Shown piece by piece: positions 52,955 to 60,786 of a DNA stretch of 64,000 nt. The stretch spans positions 248,001-312,000 of the forward strand of contig NZ_CP043839.1 in assembly GCF_032878955.1 (NCBI RefSeq), written 5' to 3'. The position numbers and the translations under genes were made by a program. Below the pieces are notes generated by a model. The model did no database searches. It saw nothing but the letters and a program-made list of their open reading frames with translations, and was not told where the DNA came from. This stretch comes from Butyricimonas paravirosa. Lineage in GTDB: Bacteria > Bacteroidota > Bacteroidia > Bacteroidales > Marinifilaceae. Within the stretch, counting starts at the first letter, position 1; every line of letters starts with the position of its first letter.

Positions 52955-53682
52955 AATGTATTATTGTCGACGACGAGCCGATCGCACGGAAGGGTATCCG
53001 GTCTCTTATAGCCCGGGTGCCGGAACTGGAACTGATGGAGATGTTCAATAATGCCTCCTCCGCGGCCACTTACCTAACCTCTCACCCGGTAGACCTCGTC
53101 TTTCTCGACGTACAGATGCCCGGTATCACGGGAATCGAGTTCGCCCGGAATATTTCTAAAGATACATTGATCATCTTTACAACAGCGTACACGGAATACG
53201 CGTTAGATAGTTACGAGGTGGATGCCGTGGATTATCTGGTAAAACCCATTGAATTCGAACGTTTCCAGAAAGCGGTCAACAAAGCAATGAACTATCACAC
53301 TTTACTCGTCACGGGAGAAAAAGAAAACATCGAGGAAGTGGAGAATGATTACCTGTTTGTGAAATCCGAACGCCGTTATTTCAAGGTAAATTTCGAGGAT
53401 ATTCTTTTTATCGAGGGACTGAAAGATTACGTGATTCTCCAGTTGAAAGATCAACGGATCATTACCAAAATGACTCTCAAGGCCATACACGAACAACTTC
53501 CTGCCAGTCTGTTTTTCCGCATTAACAAATCCTATATCATCAACACCCGACACATCACCTCCTTCGACAACAACGACGTCACCATCCGCTCACACGAAAT
53601 CGCCATTGGCAATAGTTACCGGGACGACTTTTTCGAGAAATTCGTGACGAAAAGAGGTGGGTTCAAAAAAGGTGTTCTTTAA
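52951..53682 (+). CDS. LytTR-family response regulator, locus 2
   Basis: 243 residues. Receiver domain with D7-D8, phospho-acceptor D53 (FLDVQMPG), FTTAYTEYA and K in VDYLVKPI; LytTR DNA-binding domain from about residue 133 (LFVKSERRYFKVNFEDILFI; FFRINKSYIINTRH). It aligns end to end with the regulator at 18858-19565, apart from a short basic tail TKRGGFKKGVL. The gene ends the operon, 31 bases before the promoter of an MNT-HEPN pair. Target genes are unknown; the outer-membrane protein gene of the same operon is one candidate. Confidence 0.95.
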   Translation: MKCIIVDDEPIARKGIRSLIARVPELELMEMFNNASSAATYLTSHPVDLVFLDVQMPGITGIEFARNISKDTLIIFTTAYTEYALDSYEVDAVDYLVKPIEFERFQKAVNKAMNYHTLLVTGEKENIEEVENDYLFVKSERRYFKVNFEDILFIEGLKDYVILQLKDQRIITKMTLKAIHEQLPASLFFRINKSYIINTRHITSFDNNDVTIRSHEIAIGNSYRDDFFEKFVTKRGGFKKGVL

Positions 53683-53690
53683 AAAATAGC

Positions 53691-53721
53691 ATTGAAGATA
53701 AAAGATAAATTCTTATCTTTG
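53691..53721 (+). promoter_or_regulatory. Promoter of the MNT-HEPN pair
   Basis: A -33-like ATTG (53691-53694), 19 bases, then TATCTTTG (53714-53721) that matches TAnnTTTG. It predicts a transcript starting near 53728, about 18 bases before the ATG at 53746, so the pair is not simply the tail of the LytTR operon. Confidence 0.55.
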
Positions 53722-53745
53722 TAAGAACGAAGTAATTCATTACCC

Positions 53746-54060
53746 ATGAAACGAGCTGACGTAGTAGAACAAATTAGAAAGATAATACATGAAATTGCCC
53801 CAACAGCTAAAGCTATCCTGTTTGGTTCTGAGGCTCGTGGAGAAGCTCGTTCTGATAGTGACATTGACTTGTTGATTTTAGTCGACGGAGAAAAAATGTC
53901 TCTAGAACAGGAAGAATCTATTACTCTACCTCTTTATGAACTGGAATTAAAGACAGGTGTCACGATCAGCCCTATCATAATGTTAAAAAAGCTTTGGGAA
54001 AATCGTCCATTTAAAACACCATTTTATATCAACATTGTAAATGAAGGGATCGTGTTATGA
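53746..54060 (+). CDS. Minimal nucleotidyltransferase (MNT, antitoxin-type)
   Basis: 104-residue nucleotidyltransferase-fold protein with the motif G27-S28-E-A-R-G and S38-D39-I-D41, whose aspartates bind metal in this family. MNT proteins encoded just before HEPN proteins work as antitoxins that modify (for example AMPylate) the HEPN partner in characterised pairs. Here the HEPN gene overlaps by 4 bases. The gene has its own promoter at 53691-53721. The role as antitoxin is an inference from the family. Confidence 0.85.
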   Translation: MKRADVVEQIRKIIHEIAPTAKAILFGSEARGEARSDSDIDLLILVDGEKMSLEQEESITLPLYELELKTGVTISPIIMLKKLWENRPFKTPFYINIVNEGIVL

Positions 54061-54464
54061 AAGAAAAAATGGACGAAAATAGCAAGAATGCATTGATTGC
54101 ATACAGAATACAACGAGCTTATGAAACATTGAAAGAGGCAGAGGTTATGAAACGTGAAAATTTCTATAATGCAGCCATCAATCGTTTGTATTACGCATGT
54201 TATTATGCAACCGTGGCTCTCCTATTAAAGTATGATATTCAAACACAAACTCACAATGGGGTTAAAACGATGCTCGGATTACATTTTGTCGCAACTGGCA
54301 AATTACCATTAAAAATTGGTAAAACATTCAGTACTTTATTTGAAAAAAGGCATAGTGGGGACTATGATGATTTTGCTTATTGCGATGAAGATTTAGTAAA
54401 TGAATTATTTCCGCAAGCTAAAATTTTCATCGATGCTATTACTGATTTGATAAAAACAGAATAG
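54057..54464 (+). CDS. HEPN-domain protein (partner of MNT)
   Basis: 135 residues, all alpha, of the HEPN class (PF05168/UPF0332-like). Seen: AYRIQRAYETLKEAEVMKRENFYNAAINRLYYACYYA-type helix pair (here as ETLKEAEVMKRENFYNAA and NRLYYACYYATVALL), followed by the late motif LFEKRHSGDYDDF, where HEPN proteins have conserved polar residues near R-x-x-G-D-Y. Some HEPN proteins are RNases that act as toxins; this subgroup is less well characterised. Starts by a 4-base ATGA overlap with the MNT gene. A second ATG at 54069 is possible. Confidence 0.82.
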   Translation: MKEKMDENSKNALIAYRIQRAYETLKEAEVMKRENFYNAAINRLYYACYYATVALLLKYDIQTQTHNGVKTMLGLHFVATGKLPLKIGKTFSTLFEKRHSGDYDDFAYCDEDLVNELFPQAKIFIDAITDLIKTE

Positions 54465-54497
54465 AATCTAAATTCATTTCAAAGTATCTTACGAAAA

Positions 54498-54530
54498 AGA
54501 GCGTCCAACTCTAAATCTGTCGAACGCTCT
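54498..54530. terminator. Bidirectional terminator between HEPN gene and guaA
   Basis: Arms AGAGCGT (54498-54504) and ACGCTCT (54524-54530), followed by CCTTTATTTT on the plus strand and by TTTTTCG on the minus strand. It lies between two convergent genes. Confidence 0.65.
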
Positions 54531-54551
54531 CCTTTATTTTAAATTCCACCA

Positions 54552-56081
54552 CTATTCCCACTCTATCGTGGCTGGTGGCTTTGAGCTGATGTCATAAACA
54601 ACGCGGTTAATCCCCCGGACATTATTGATAATCCTGTTAGACACTTTTGCCAAAAATTCGTATGGTAGGTGACACCAATCGGCTGTCATCCCATCCGTTG
54701 ATTCCACGGCACGCAAGGCTACCACACTTTCGTAAGTACGCTCGTCTCCCATCACCCCGACACTCTTGATCGGGAGTAAGATGGTTCCGGCTTGCCATAC
54801 TTTATCGTACAGACCTTCTTCTTGAAGCATGGAAATATAAATATAGTCGGCCTCCTGCAATAATCTCACTTTCTCTTTCGTGATCTCCCCTAAGATACGA
54901 ATAGCTAAACCCGGTCCGGGGAAAGGATGACGCTTCAAAAACTTATCCGCCAATCCAAGACTCTTACCTACCCGGCGAACTTCATCCTTGAATAACAGAC
55001 GTAAAGGCTCCACGACCTTCAGTTTCATATAATCGGGTAAACCGCCCACGTTATGATGTGACTTGATGGTCTGTGACGGTCCGTTCACTGATGATGATTC
55101 AATCACATCCGGGTAAATCGTACCTTGCCCCAACCATTTTGCATCTTTTACTTTATGCGACTCTTCGTCGAACACGTCCACGAATGTTGCTCCGATAATC
55201 TTACGTTTCTTCTCGGGATCTTCGATACCTGCCAAACGGGAAAGGAAAAGATCTCCCGCATCCACACCGATCACGTTCAAGCCGAGTTCCTTGTAATTTT
55301 CAAGCACATCAGAGAACTCGTTTTTCCGCAACAAACCATTGTCCACGAAAATACAAGTCAAATTCTTACCGATAGCCCGGTGTAATAACATCGCTGCAAC
55401 CGTGGAGTCTACTCCCCCCGATAAACCAAGAATCACACGGTCTTCGCCGATCTTTTCCTTCAATTCGGCAACCGTAGTCTCGATAAAAGAATCCGGTGTC
55501 CAGTCTTGTTTACAACCACAGATGTCCACCACGAAATTCTTCAACAAAGCGGTTCCTTCCGTGCTGTGGTACACCTCCGGGTGGAATTGAATACCGAAAG
55601 TTTCTTCTCCCCCAATGCAGTAAGCGGCATTCTCCACGTCAGACGTGCTGGCAACCACCGTGTAATGCGAGGGTAACACCTCTATCGTGTCACCGTGAGA
55701 CATCCACACCTGTGAATGTTGGCTGATATTTTTGAACAACGGGCAAGAATTATCAACAAATGATAAATTCGCCCGACCGTACTCTCTCTTGTTCGAGGCT
55801 TTAACTTCACCCCCGAAATAATGGGCCAGATACTGAGCCCCGTAACATACTCCCAGCAACGGTAATTTTCCTTTTATAGAAGACAAATCCGGTTGCGGGG
55901 CCTTCTCGTCACGCACGGAAAAAGGACTTCCCGAAAGGATCACGCCTTTCACGGACGCATCAAGTGCAGGGTAGTGATTGAAAGGGTAAATCTCGCAATA
56001 GACATTCAGTTCCCGCACGCGTCTCGCTATCAACTGCGTGTACTGTGAACCGAAATCCAGTATTAGAATTTTCTCTTGCAT
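54552..56081 (-). CDS. guaA: GMP synthase (glutamine-hydrolysing)
   Basis: Converts XMP to GMP using glutamine and ATP. The class I glutaminase domain (about 1-190) has the nucleophile in LLGVCYGAQYLA and the His/Glu pair in FGIQFHPEVYHS. The ATP pyrophosphatase domain has the P loop LGLSGGVDSTVAA, and the dimerisation domain ends in the family terminus PPATIEWE. 509 residues, as usual. A TATCTTTG -7-like element lies at 56106-56113 on the minus strand, 25 bases before the start. Confidence 0.97.
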   Translation of the reverse strand: MQEKILILDFGSQYTQLIARRVRELNVYCEIYPFNHYPALDASVKGVILSGSPFSVRDEKAPQPDLSSIKGKLPLLGVCYGAQYLAHYFGGEVKASNKREYGRANLSFVDNSCPLFKNISQHSQVWMSHGDTIEVLPSHYTVVASTSDVENAAYCIGGEETFGIQFHPEVYHSTEGTALLKNFVVDICGCKQDWTPDSFIETTVAELKEKIGEDRVILGLSGGVDSTVAAMLLHRAIGKNLTCIFVDNGLLRKNEFSDVLENYKELGLNVIGVDAGDLFLSRLAGIEDPEKKRKIIGATFVDVFDEESHKVKDAKWLGQGTIYPDVIESSSVNGPSQTIKSHHNVGGLPDYMKLKVVEPLRLLFKDEVRRVGKSLGLADKFLKRHPFPGPGLAIRILGEITKEKVRLLQEADYIYISMLQEEGLYDKVWQAGTILLPIKSVGVMGDERTYESVVALRAVESTDGMTADWCHLPYEFLAKVSNRIINNVRGINRVVYDISSKPPATIEWE

Positions 56082-56105
56082 GTGAATCGCTTATTTATTT
56101 TCGGG

Positions 56106-56113
56106 CAAAGATA
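56106..56113 (-). promoter_or_regulatory. Candidate -7 element of guaA
   Basis: Minus-strand TATCTTTG matches TAnnTTTG, 25 bases before the guaA ATG. The upstream spacer contains an imperfect hairpin (56115-56153) instead of a clear TTTG. Confidence 0.4.
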
Positions 56114-56150
56114 CGTTTTTTTCGCCGGAACTTTAAAAAAGTCCTGACGA

Positions 56151-56325
56151 AAAAGTTACAGGTTACAAGTTAACAGGTTACAGGCTATTGATATACTTAT
56201 AACCTCCTGATATGCAGGGTTAAAAAATGACGTTATTTCGTAACCTAAAATCCCTATAAACCGTAATTCACTTACACTTTACAATTTTAACCTGTAACTT
56301 GCAATCTGTTAACTTGTAACTTTTT
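56151..56325. repeat. Inverted arms of GTTACAGGTTACAAG words between guaA and the NSS transporter
   Basis: The left block (56151-56185) is made of GTTACAGG, GTTACAAG and GTTAACAGG words; the right block (56291-56325) is largely its reverse complement (CCTGTAACTTGCAATCTG, then TTAACTTGTAAC). They frame about 105 bases of AT-rich sequence, so the intergenic region is a large imperfect palindrome. The same words occur at 35971-36005 and 60687-60722. Confidence 0.6.
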
Positions 56326-56331
56326 CTTCTT

Positions 56332-57678
56332 ATGCACAACACGAGAGATAGTTTTGGCTCTAAATTCGGGGCAATAGCTGCCCTAGCTGGTTCCGCGGTC
56401 GGTTTGGGAAATATCTGGAAATTTCCCTACGAGGCAGGGAATAATGGCGGGGGTGCCTTTCTTCTGGTATACATATTTTTCACGGTAGCCATAGGATTAC
56501 CGGTAATGCTTTCGGAATTTGCTTTAGGACGTTATTCCGGAAGAAACGCTTTCGGAACCTTCGACCGATTGGAGCCCAAAACAGCCTGGCGTTATTTCGG
56601 GGTACTGGTTCTTCTTGCCGCCACGATGATTCTCTCCTTTTACGGGACGGTTGCCGGCTGGACGTTGGAATATGTCTTTAAATCTTTCACCTTCTCTTTT
56701 CATGCCGGCACCGATGTTGATTTGAATACCATGTTTTCGGACTTTATCACGAATCCCTATAAACCCGTGTTCTGGCAAATCGTGTTCATGGCTCTCACCG
56801 GTTTTATCGTGCTGGCAGGAGTAAAAAAAGGTATCGAACGATACACCAAACTCATGATGCCCCTCCTTTTCGTGCTTATTGTGATACTCGGAATCCGGGC
56901 ATGCACGCTGGAGGGAGCCATGGAAGGGATAAAATTTCTTTTCTTACCCAAGTTCTCGGAACTTACTTCGCAGGGAGTACTTTCTGCTCTGGGACAGGCC
57001 TTTTTCTCCTTATCAATCGGCATGGGTGTCCTCTTGACTTACGCCTCTTACATCAAAAAAGATGAAAACCTGACTTCTATATCCTTGCAAGTGATTTGCG
57101 CGGACACGCTGATCGCCGTGTTGGCAGGAATTGCCATATTTCCCGCCGTGTTCGCTTTCAACATTGCACCGGATTCCGGGCCGGGCCTTGTGTTCCTCAC
57201 GTTGCCACAAGTGTTCCAAAGCATGGCTTTCGGGCAACTATGGGCGATTCTTTTCTTTCTCCTGCTAACCATGGCCGCTCTCACTTCCTCGATTTCCCTT
57301 CTGGAAGTAATCGTTGCCTTTTTCGTGGAAGAAAAGCACATCAGCCGCCGCAAAGCGACCGTCATATCCACGGTAATCGTCACGATCTTCGGCATTTTAT
57401 GCACCCTTTCTTTTGGACCGTTAAAAGAAGTCCATATCGGCAACTTGTCGATCTTCGGGATATTTGATTGCGTCAGTTCCAACATACTGCTACCCGTGGG
57501 TGGAATCTTGATTTCCATTTACGTGGGCTGGAGATTCGATCGCCGTTTACTGGAAGCGGAATTAACCAATAATGGAGAATTGAAACTATGGTTACTGAAA
57601 CCGTTGATATTCGTCCTAAAATATGTAGCACCCCTATTTATCCTCGTGATTCTATTACACTCGCTGGGATTATTCTGA
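56332..57678 (+). CDS. Sodium-dependent transporter, NSS (SNF) family
   Basis: Inner-membrane Na+ symporter of the neurotransmitter:sodium symporter family, probably for an amino acid. The unwound TM1 signature is present: AGSAVGLGNIWKFPYEAGNN, as are PVMLSEFALGRYSGRNAFG and TSSISLLEV in the TM8 region. 448 residues with about 11 membrane helices, shorter than LeuT (about 510) and like the shorter Tyt1/MhsT class. The exact amino acid is not inferable. The convergent gene is thiE, with a strong hairpin between. Confidence 0.92.
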   Translation: MHNTRDSFGSKFGAIAALAGSAVGLGNIWKFPYEAGNNGGGAFLLVYIFFTVAIGLPVMLSEFALGRYSGRNAFGTFDRLEPKTAWRYFGVLVLLAATMILSFYGTVAGWTLEYVFKSFTFSFHAGTDVDLNTMFSDFITNPYKPVFWQIVFMALTGFIVLAGVKKGIERYTKLMMPLLFVLIVILGIRACTLEGAMEGIKFLFLPKFSELTSQGVLSALGQAFFSLSIGMGVLLTYASYIKKDENLTSISLQVICADTLIAVLAGIAIFPAVFAFNIAPDSGPGLVFLTLPQVFQSMAFGQLWAILFFLLLTMAALTSSISLLEVIVAFFVEEKHISRRKATVISTVIVTIFGILCTLSFGPLKEVHIGNLSIFGIFDCVSSNILLPVGGILISIYVGWRFDRRLLEAELTNNGELKLWLLKPLIFVLKYVAPLFILVILLHSLGLF

Positions 57679-57792
57679 TTATTCTCTCAACAATGTATTT
57701 CCTAAAATTAGTTTACTAAGTTTACAGTAAACTTTTTCAGGACGATACAAGGACAATACACTATGGATTCACTACCTCAAGTACATATCAAC

Positions 57793-57852
57793 AACATACC
57801 ATGAACACATCATCAACAATAGTCCGTGTCGATGATGTGTTCATGGTATGTT
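57793..57852. terminator. Bidirectional terminator between the NSS gene and thiE
   Basis: Perfect 22-base arms at 57793-57814 and 57831-57852 (core CCATGAACACATCATC and its complement). One mismatch away the stem extends further toward the loop. T-rich sequence follows on the plus side (TTTAGATTATATTTT). Confidence 0.75.
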
Positions 57853-57921
57853 TAGATTATATTTTAAAGGTAAAGCAAGGATAGCCTAACCATCAAGCAG
57901 GGGTTAGTATAGTAAAACAAA

Positions 57922-58539
57922 TTAGTGAAGTTTACCGCTTTTTTCCAATAATTCCCGTGCAGCTCGTTCCGGATCGTCGGCAGAGACAATCGCCGAAATT
58001 ACCGCCACGCTATCCGCCCCGGCCTGAAATATCGACGCCACGTTATCAGGACGAATTCCCCCGATGGCAACTAACGGATGGCGGGAAACAGATCTGATCC
58101 AGCGTAAGCCATCTAATCCCCATTCTACGATAGTATTTGTTTTCGTCGTGGTTGAAAACACGGGACTTGCTGCCACGTAATCCAAATCATAGTCATTGGC
58201 CTCCAGCACCTGTTCCGGTGATTCCACGGATAAGCCGATAATTTTCCCCTCCGGTAGTAACCGCTTAACCATCTCGTAGGGCATATCGCTTTGTCCCACG
58301 TGTACCCCATCAGCATTAGCCGCCAACGCAACATCCACCCGGTCATTAATAATCAGAGGGACTCCGTAAGGAGTCAACACTTCTTTCAACCGAATTGCCC
58401 GTTCAATAAATTCTCGGGTTGACGACTCTTTTTCCCGTAACTGTACCATGCTCACCCCGCCTTTTACGGCGGCCTCGACCGTACGGTACAAGTCCTTCCC
58501 TAATAACAACCCTTCATCCGTAACCAAATAAATACGCAT
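57922..58539 (-). CDS. thiE: Thiamine phosphate synthase
   Basis: Joins HMP-PP and THZ-P into thiamine phosphate. TIM-barrel enzyme of about 205 residues from the ATG at 58539 (MRIYLVTDEGLL). Substrate-binding segments seen are MVQLREKESSTREF, LIINDRVDVALAANADGVHVGQ, PVFSTTTKTN and VAIGGIRPDNV. The longer frame to 58566 would overlap thiM by 20 bases. It follows thiM after 7 bases, forming a two-gene thiazole salvage set. No thiamine-pyrophosphate riboswitch was recognised upstream of the pair. Confidence 0.95.
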   Translation of the reverse strand: MRIYLVTDEGLLLGKDLYRTVEAAVKGGVSMVQLREKESSTREFIERAIRLKEVLTPYGVPLIINDRVDVALAANADGVHVGQSDMPYEMVKRLLPEGKIIGLSVESPEQVLEANDYDLDYVAASPVFSTTTKTNTIVEWGLDGLRWIRSVSRHPLVAIGGIRPDNVASIFQAGADSVAVISAIVSADDPERAARELLEKSGKLH

Positions 58540-58546
58540 ATCCCTC

Positions 58547-59341
58547 TTATTCTGAAACTCGTACAATCTGCATGAATTGTTCTTGGCTCAAGTTATACAT
58601 CACATCATATAGATGAAGTTGCAATGTTCCAGGGCCTTGAGACATCCCCACGGCAATCTCGCCACATACCCCCATGAAAGAAGTAGCACTAACGGCTGCC
58701 ATAAACGGATTCTTTACAACCGCGGCAAACGCCCCCAGAATAGCCGAGGCCGTACACCCCAACCCGGTCACTTTCTCCATCATCGGCGAACCGTTATGCA
58801 GGTATACTACCCGATCGCCTTCTACTACTAGATCCGTCTCCCCGCTAACGCAAACGATACACCCGACTCGCTGGCTTAACGCTTTGGCTGCATCAAGGCT
58901 ATTTAAAGAAGATTCGGAACTATCCACTCCCTTGGATTGTGTTGATAATCCTGCCATCGTCATGATCTCAGATGCATTGCCCCGTATAAAAGTCGGAGTT
59001 CCAGCTGCCAGTATATCCCGCAACGTTTGATTACGAAAGCTCGTGGCCCCGGCTCCCACGGGATCAAGTACCACGGGATGCCCCACTTCGTTTGCCCGCC
59101 GGATCGCCGCTTTCATGGATTCCACGGTAAAACGATCCAATGTACCAATATTAATTACCGTGGCACGACATAAAGCCACCATCTCGTCAATCTCTTCCAA
59201 GGCGTGTGCCATAATCGGTGATGCACCAGCGGCAAGCAACGCATTTGCCGTGTTATTCATCACCACGGCATTCGTTATATTATGCACCAGCGGGGATTCT
59301 TCCTTCACCCGCTGGATATTTTCCCAAATTTGCTCCAACAT
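58547..59341 (-). CDS. thiM: Hydroxyethylthiazole kinase
   Basis: Phosphorylates hydroxyethylthiazole in the salvage route to thiamine. 264 residues with VHNITNAVVMNNTANALLAAGASP at the N terminus (given as VHNITNAVVMNNTANALL and AAGASPIMAH), VVLDPVGAGATSFR, and the nucleotide-binding GLGCTASAILGAF near the C terminus. Supplies the THZ-P used by thiE, encoded next. Salvage with no de novo thiazole genes in the window suggests scavenging of thiamine breakdown products, though other genes may lie elsewhere. Confidence 0.96.
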   Translation of the reverse strand: MLEQIWENIQRVKEESPLVHNITNAVVMNNTANALLAAGASPIMAHALEEIDEMVALCRATVINIGTLDRFTVESMKAAIRRANEVGHPVVLDPVGAGATSFRNQTLRDILAAGTPTFIRGNASEIMTMAGLSTQSKGVDSSESSLNSLDAAKALSQRVGCIVCVSGETDLVVEGDRVVYLHNGSPMMEKVTGLGCTASAILGAFAAVVKNPFMAAVSATSFMGVCGEIAVGMSQGPGTLQLHLYDVMYNLSQEQFMQIVRVSE

Positions 59342-59454
59342 GATAATTGAAAACTGAAAGTTGAAAATGAGAGTTTAAAGTTTAGAGTTAAATCAGGAGC
59401 GCTGATGAGTGCGGCTGGAATTTAAAATCTAAAATCATTAAATCTAAAATTAAT
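59342..59454. repeat. Iterated AT-rich words upstream of thiM
   Basis: Two blocks of short words: GAAAACTGAAAGTTGAAAAT-like at 59348-59370 followed by GAGTTTAAAGTTTAGAGTTAAA (59371-59392), and AATTTAAAATCTAAAATC-like at 59418-59452. This pattern resembles the intergenic word repeats at 35924-36005 and 8438-8480. Confidence 0.45.
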
Positions 59455-60639
59455 CTATTCTTCTTCCTCCAAATAAATCGTGTACCGATCCCAGAAATTG
59501 TGATCGGTGGGTACTTCCTCGTAATAGACTCTTCCGGTAATCGGGGTGGTCTTGTTCACGCTGACTTTAGTAGTTTGGTACTGCATCTCACCCTTAATCC
59601 GGTCGGCACCATCCTTGTAAGTGTAGACGATACTTACGCCACTAAGGAAATAATATGAACTAACACGTTTATAGTTCGTCGTGATTGTGGCCATCACCTC
59701 GTGCCGGGGACTATCTCCAGCAAGCAGCAAATTACGTCCCAACAAGTTAAACGCAGAAGAAGTTACGTGCATCACGTTCTTGATAATTGCGAAACTCTTT
59801 AATTCCACGTACAACTCCCCACTGAATTTCGTTACGTTTGCCGTACCGGAATTTGACAAGGAAGGTTTTAGACATTCATAAGTAACAATCTGCACGGAAT
59901 CCCCTTCATACATGAATTTTCCTTTACTTCTCAGTTTGAAGTCTCGGAAATTTTGTAAATCCAGTATATTACGAGTATTACGAACAATATCTGCCGTAAT
60001 AATATCATCGAAATAGATCAAACCGTCAACAGCAGAACCGCTTTCCCCGCTCCGGCGAACCTGCGAAAAATTATAATTCAACGCTTTAAACGTTTGCTCC
60101 ACGTTTGAACGCTTATACCCTTCACTATCATAAATATCCACGATCGCCTCCTTAAATTTCTTCTCCCCGTCGTTTACCTCTACACCATACTCGAAATATC
60201 CCTCGTAATTATAGGGCCGTGGAATATAATTCCTCCCAATATTCTTCACCACGTTCTCCAGTAATTTCTTCAACACCAGAGACTCGGCCGTCACGTCCAC
60301 CTCCCCGATCCCGTAAGTAACCGGTTTCAGAAGAATTTGCACCTCCCCTTTATCTCGTGCCTCGTACACCTTCATCTCCGCGGATGCATATCCCACCGCG
60401 GACACTCTCATCATGTAAGTTGCCAATTTTTCCGACACGATCAACTCAAACAAACCATCCATATCTGAGGCAGCTCCCGCCGCAGTTCCGATAATTCCAA
60501 TATTTGCAAAAGCGATAGGTTGCCGTGTTGTCTCGTCCAGTACAACACCTTTCACCCGAATCTTCCCATCATTCTGAGCTTGTATGACCGAGAACACTCC
60601 TAAAAACAAAATAATTAATGATAGTATTTTTTTATTCAT
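59455..60639 (-). CDS. Exported CarboxypepD_reg-like domain protein
   Basis: 394 residues from the ATG at 60639: signal peptide MNKKILSLIILFLGVFSVIQAQ, then a carboxypeptidase-regulatory-like domain (IRVKGVVLDETTRQPIAFAN to about residue 105) followed by a long beta-rich C-terminal region (about 125-394). This layout is common in Bacteroidota secreted or outer-membrane-associated proteins related to DUF5686; no further function is visible. A TATCTTTG -7-like element at 60674-60681 gives a short leader. Stands alone. Confidence 0.8.
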   Translation of the reverse strand: MNKKILSLIILFLGVFSVIQAQNDGKIRVKGVVLDETTRQPIAFANIGIIGTAAGAASDMDGLFELIVSEKLATYMMRVSAVGYASAEMKVYEARDKGEVQILLKPVTYGIGEVDVTAESLVLKKLLENVVKNIGRNYIPRPYNYEGYFEYGVEVNDGEKKFKEAIVDIYDSEGYKRSNVEQTFKALNYNFSQVRRSGESGSAVDGLIYFDDIITADIVRNTRNILDLQNFRDFKLRSKGKFMYEGDSVQIVTYECLKPSLSNSGTANVTKFSGELYVELKSFAIIKNVMHVTSSAFNLLGRNLLLAGDSPRHEVMATITTNYKRVSSYYFLSGVSIVYTYKDGADRIKGEMQYQTTKVSVNKTTPITGRVYYEEVPTDHNFWDRYTIYLEEEE

Positions 60640-60673
60640 AGCATTTCTATTATTCAAAATTAATTTTCCTCTG

Positions 60674-60681
60674 CAAAGATA
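60674..60681 (-). promoter_or_regulatory. Candidate -7 element for the CarboxypepD_reg-like protein
   Basis: Minus-strand TATCTTTG matches TAnnTTTG, 35 bases before the ATG at 60639. GTTACAAG/GTTGCAGG word repeats (60687-60722) begin immediately upstream. Confidence 0.4.
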
Positions 60682-60786
60682 TAAAAAAGTTGCAGGTTAC
60701 AAGTTCACTAGTCGCAAGTTATTAAAAACAATACACCTTGATTAAGGGTATTCAGCTTGTAATTTCAAAGTTCTAAGCGGTGCTGA

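Noticed and set aside
56115..56153. Imperfect hairpin (TTTTTCG...CGAAAAA) upstream of guaA as riboswitch
   Set aside because: Simple imperfect stem without any known purine-aptamer features, and upstream of the candidate -7 element, so it would not be transcribed.
59342..59454. Thiamine-pyrophosphate riboswitch upstream of thiM-thiE
   Set aside because: No CTGAGA-type core or paired helices were found; the region is iterated AT-rich words.
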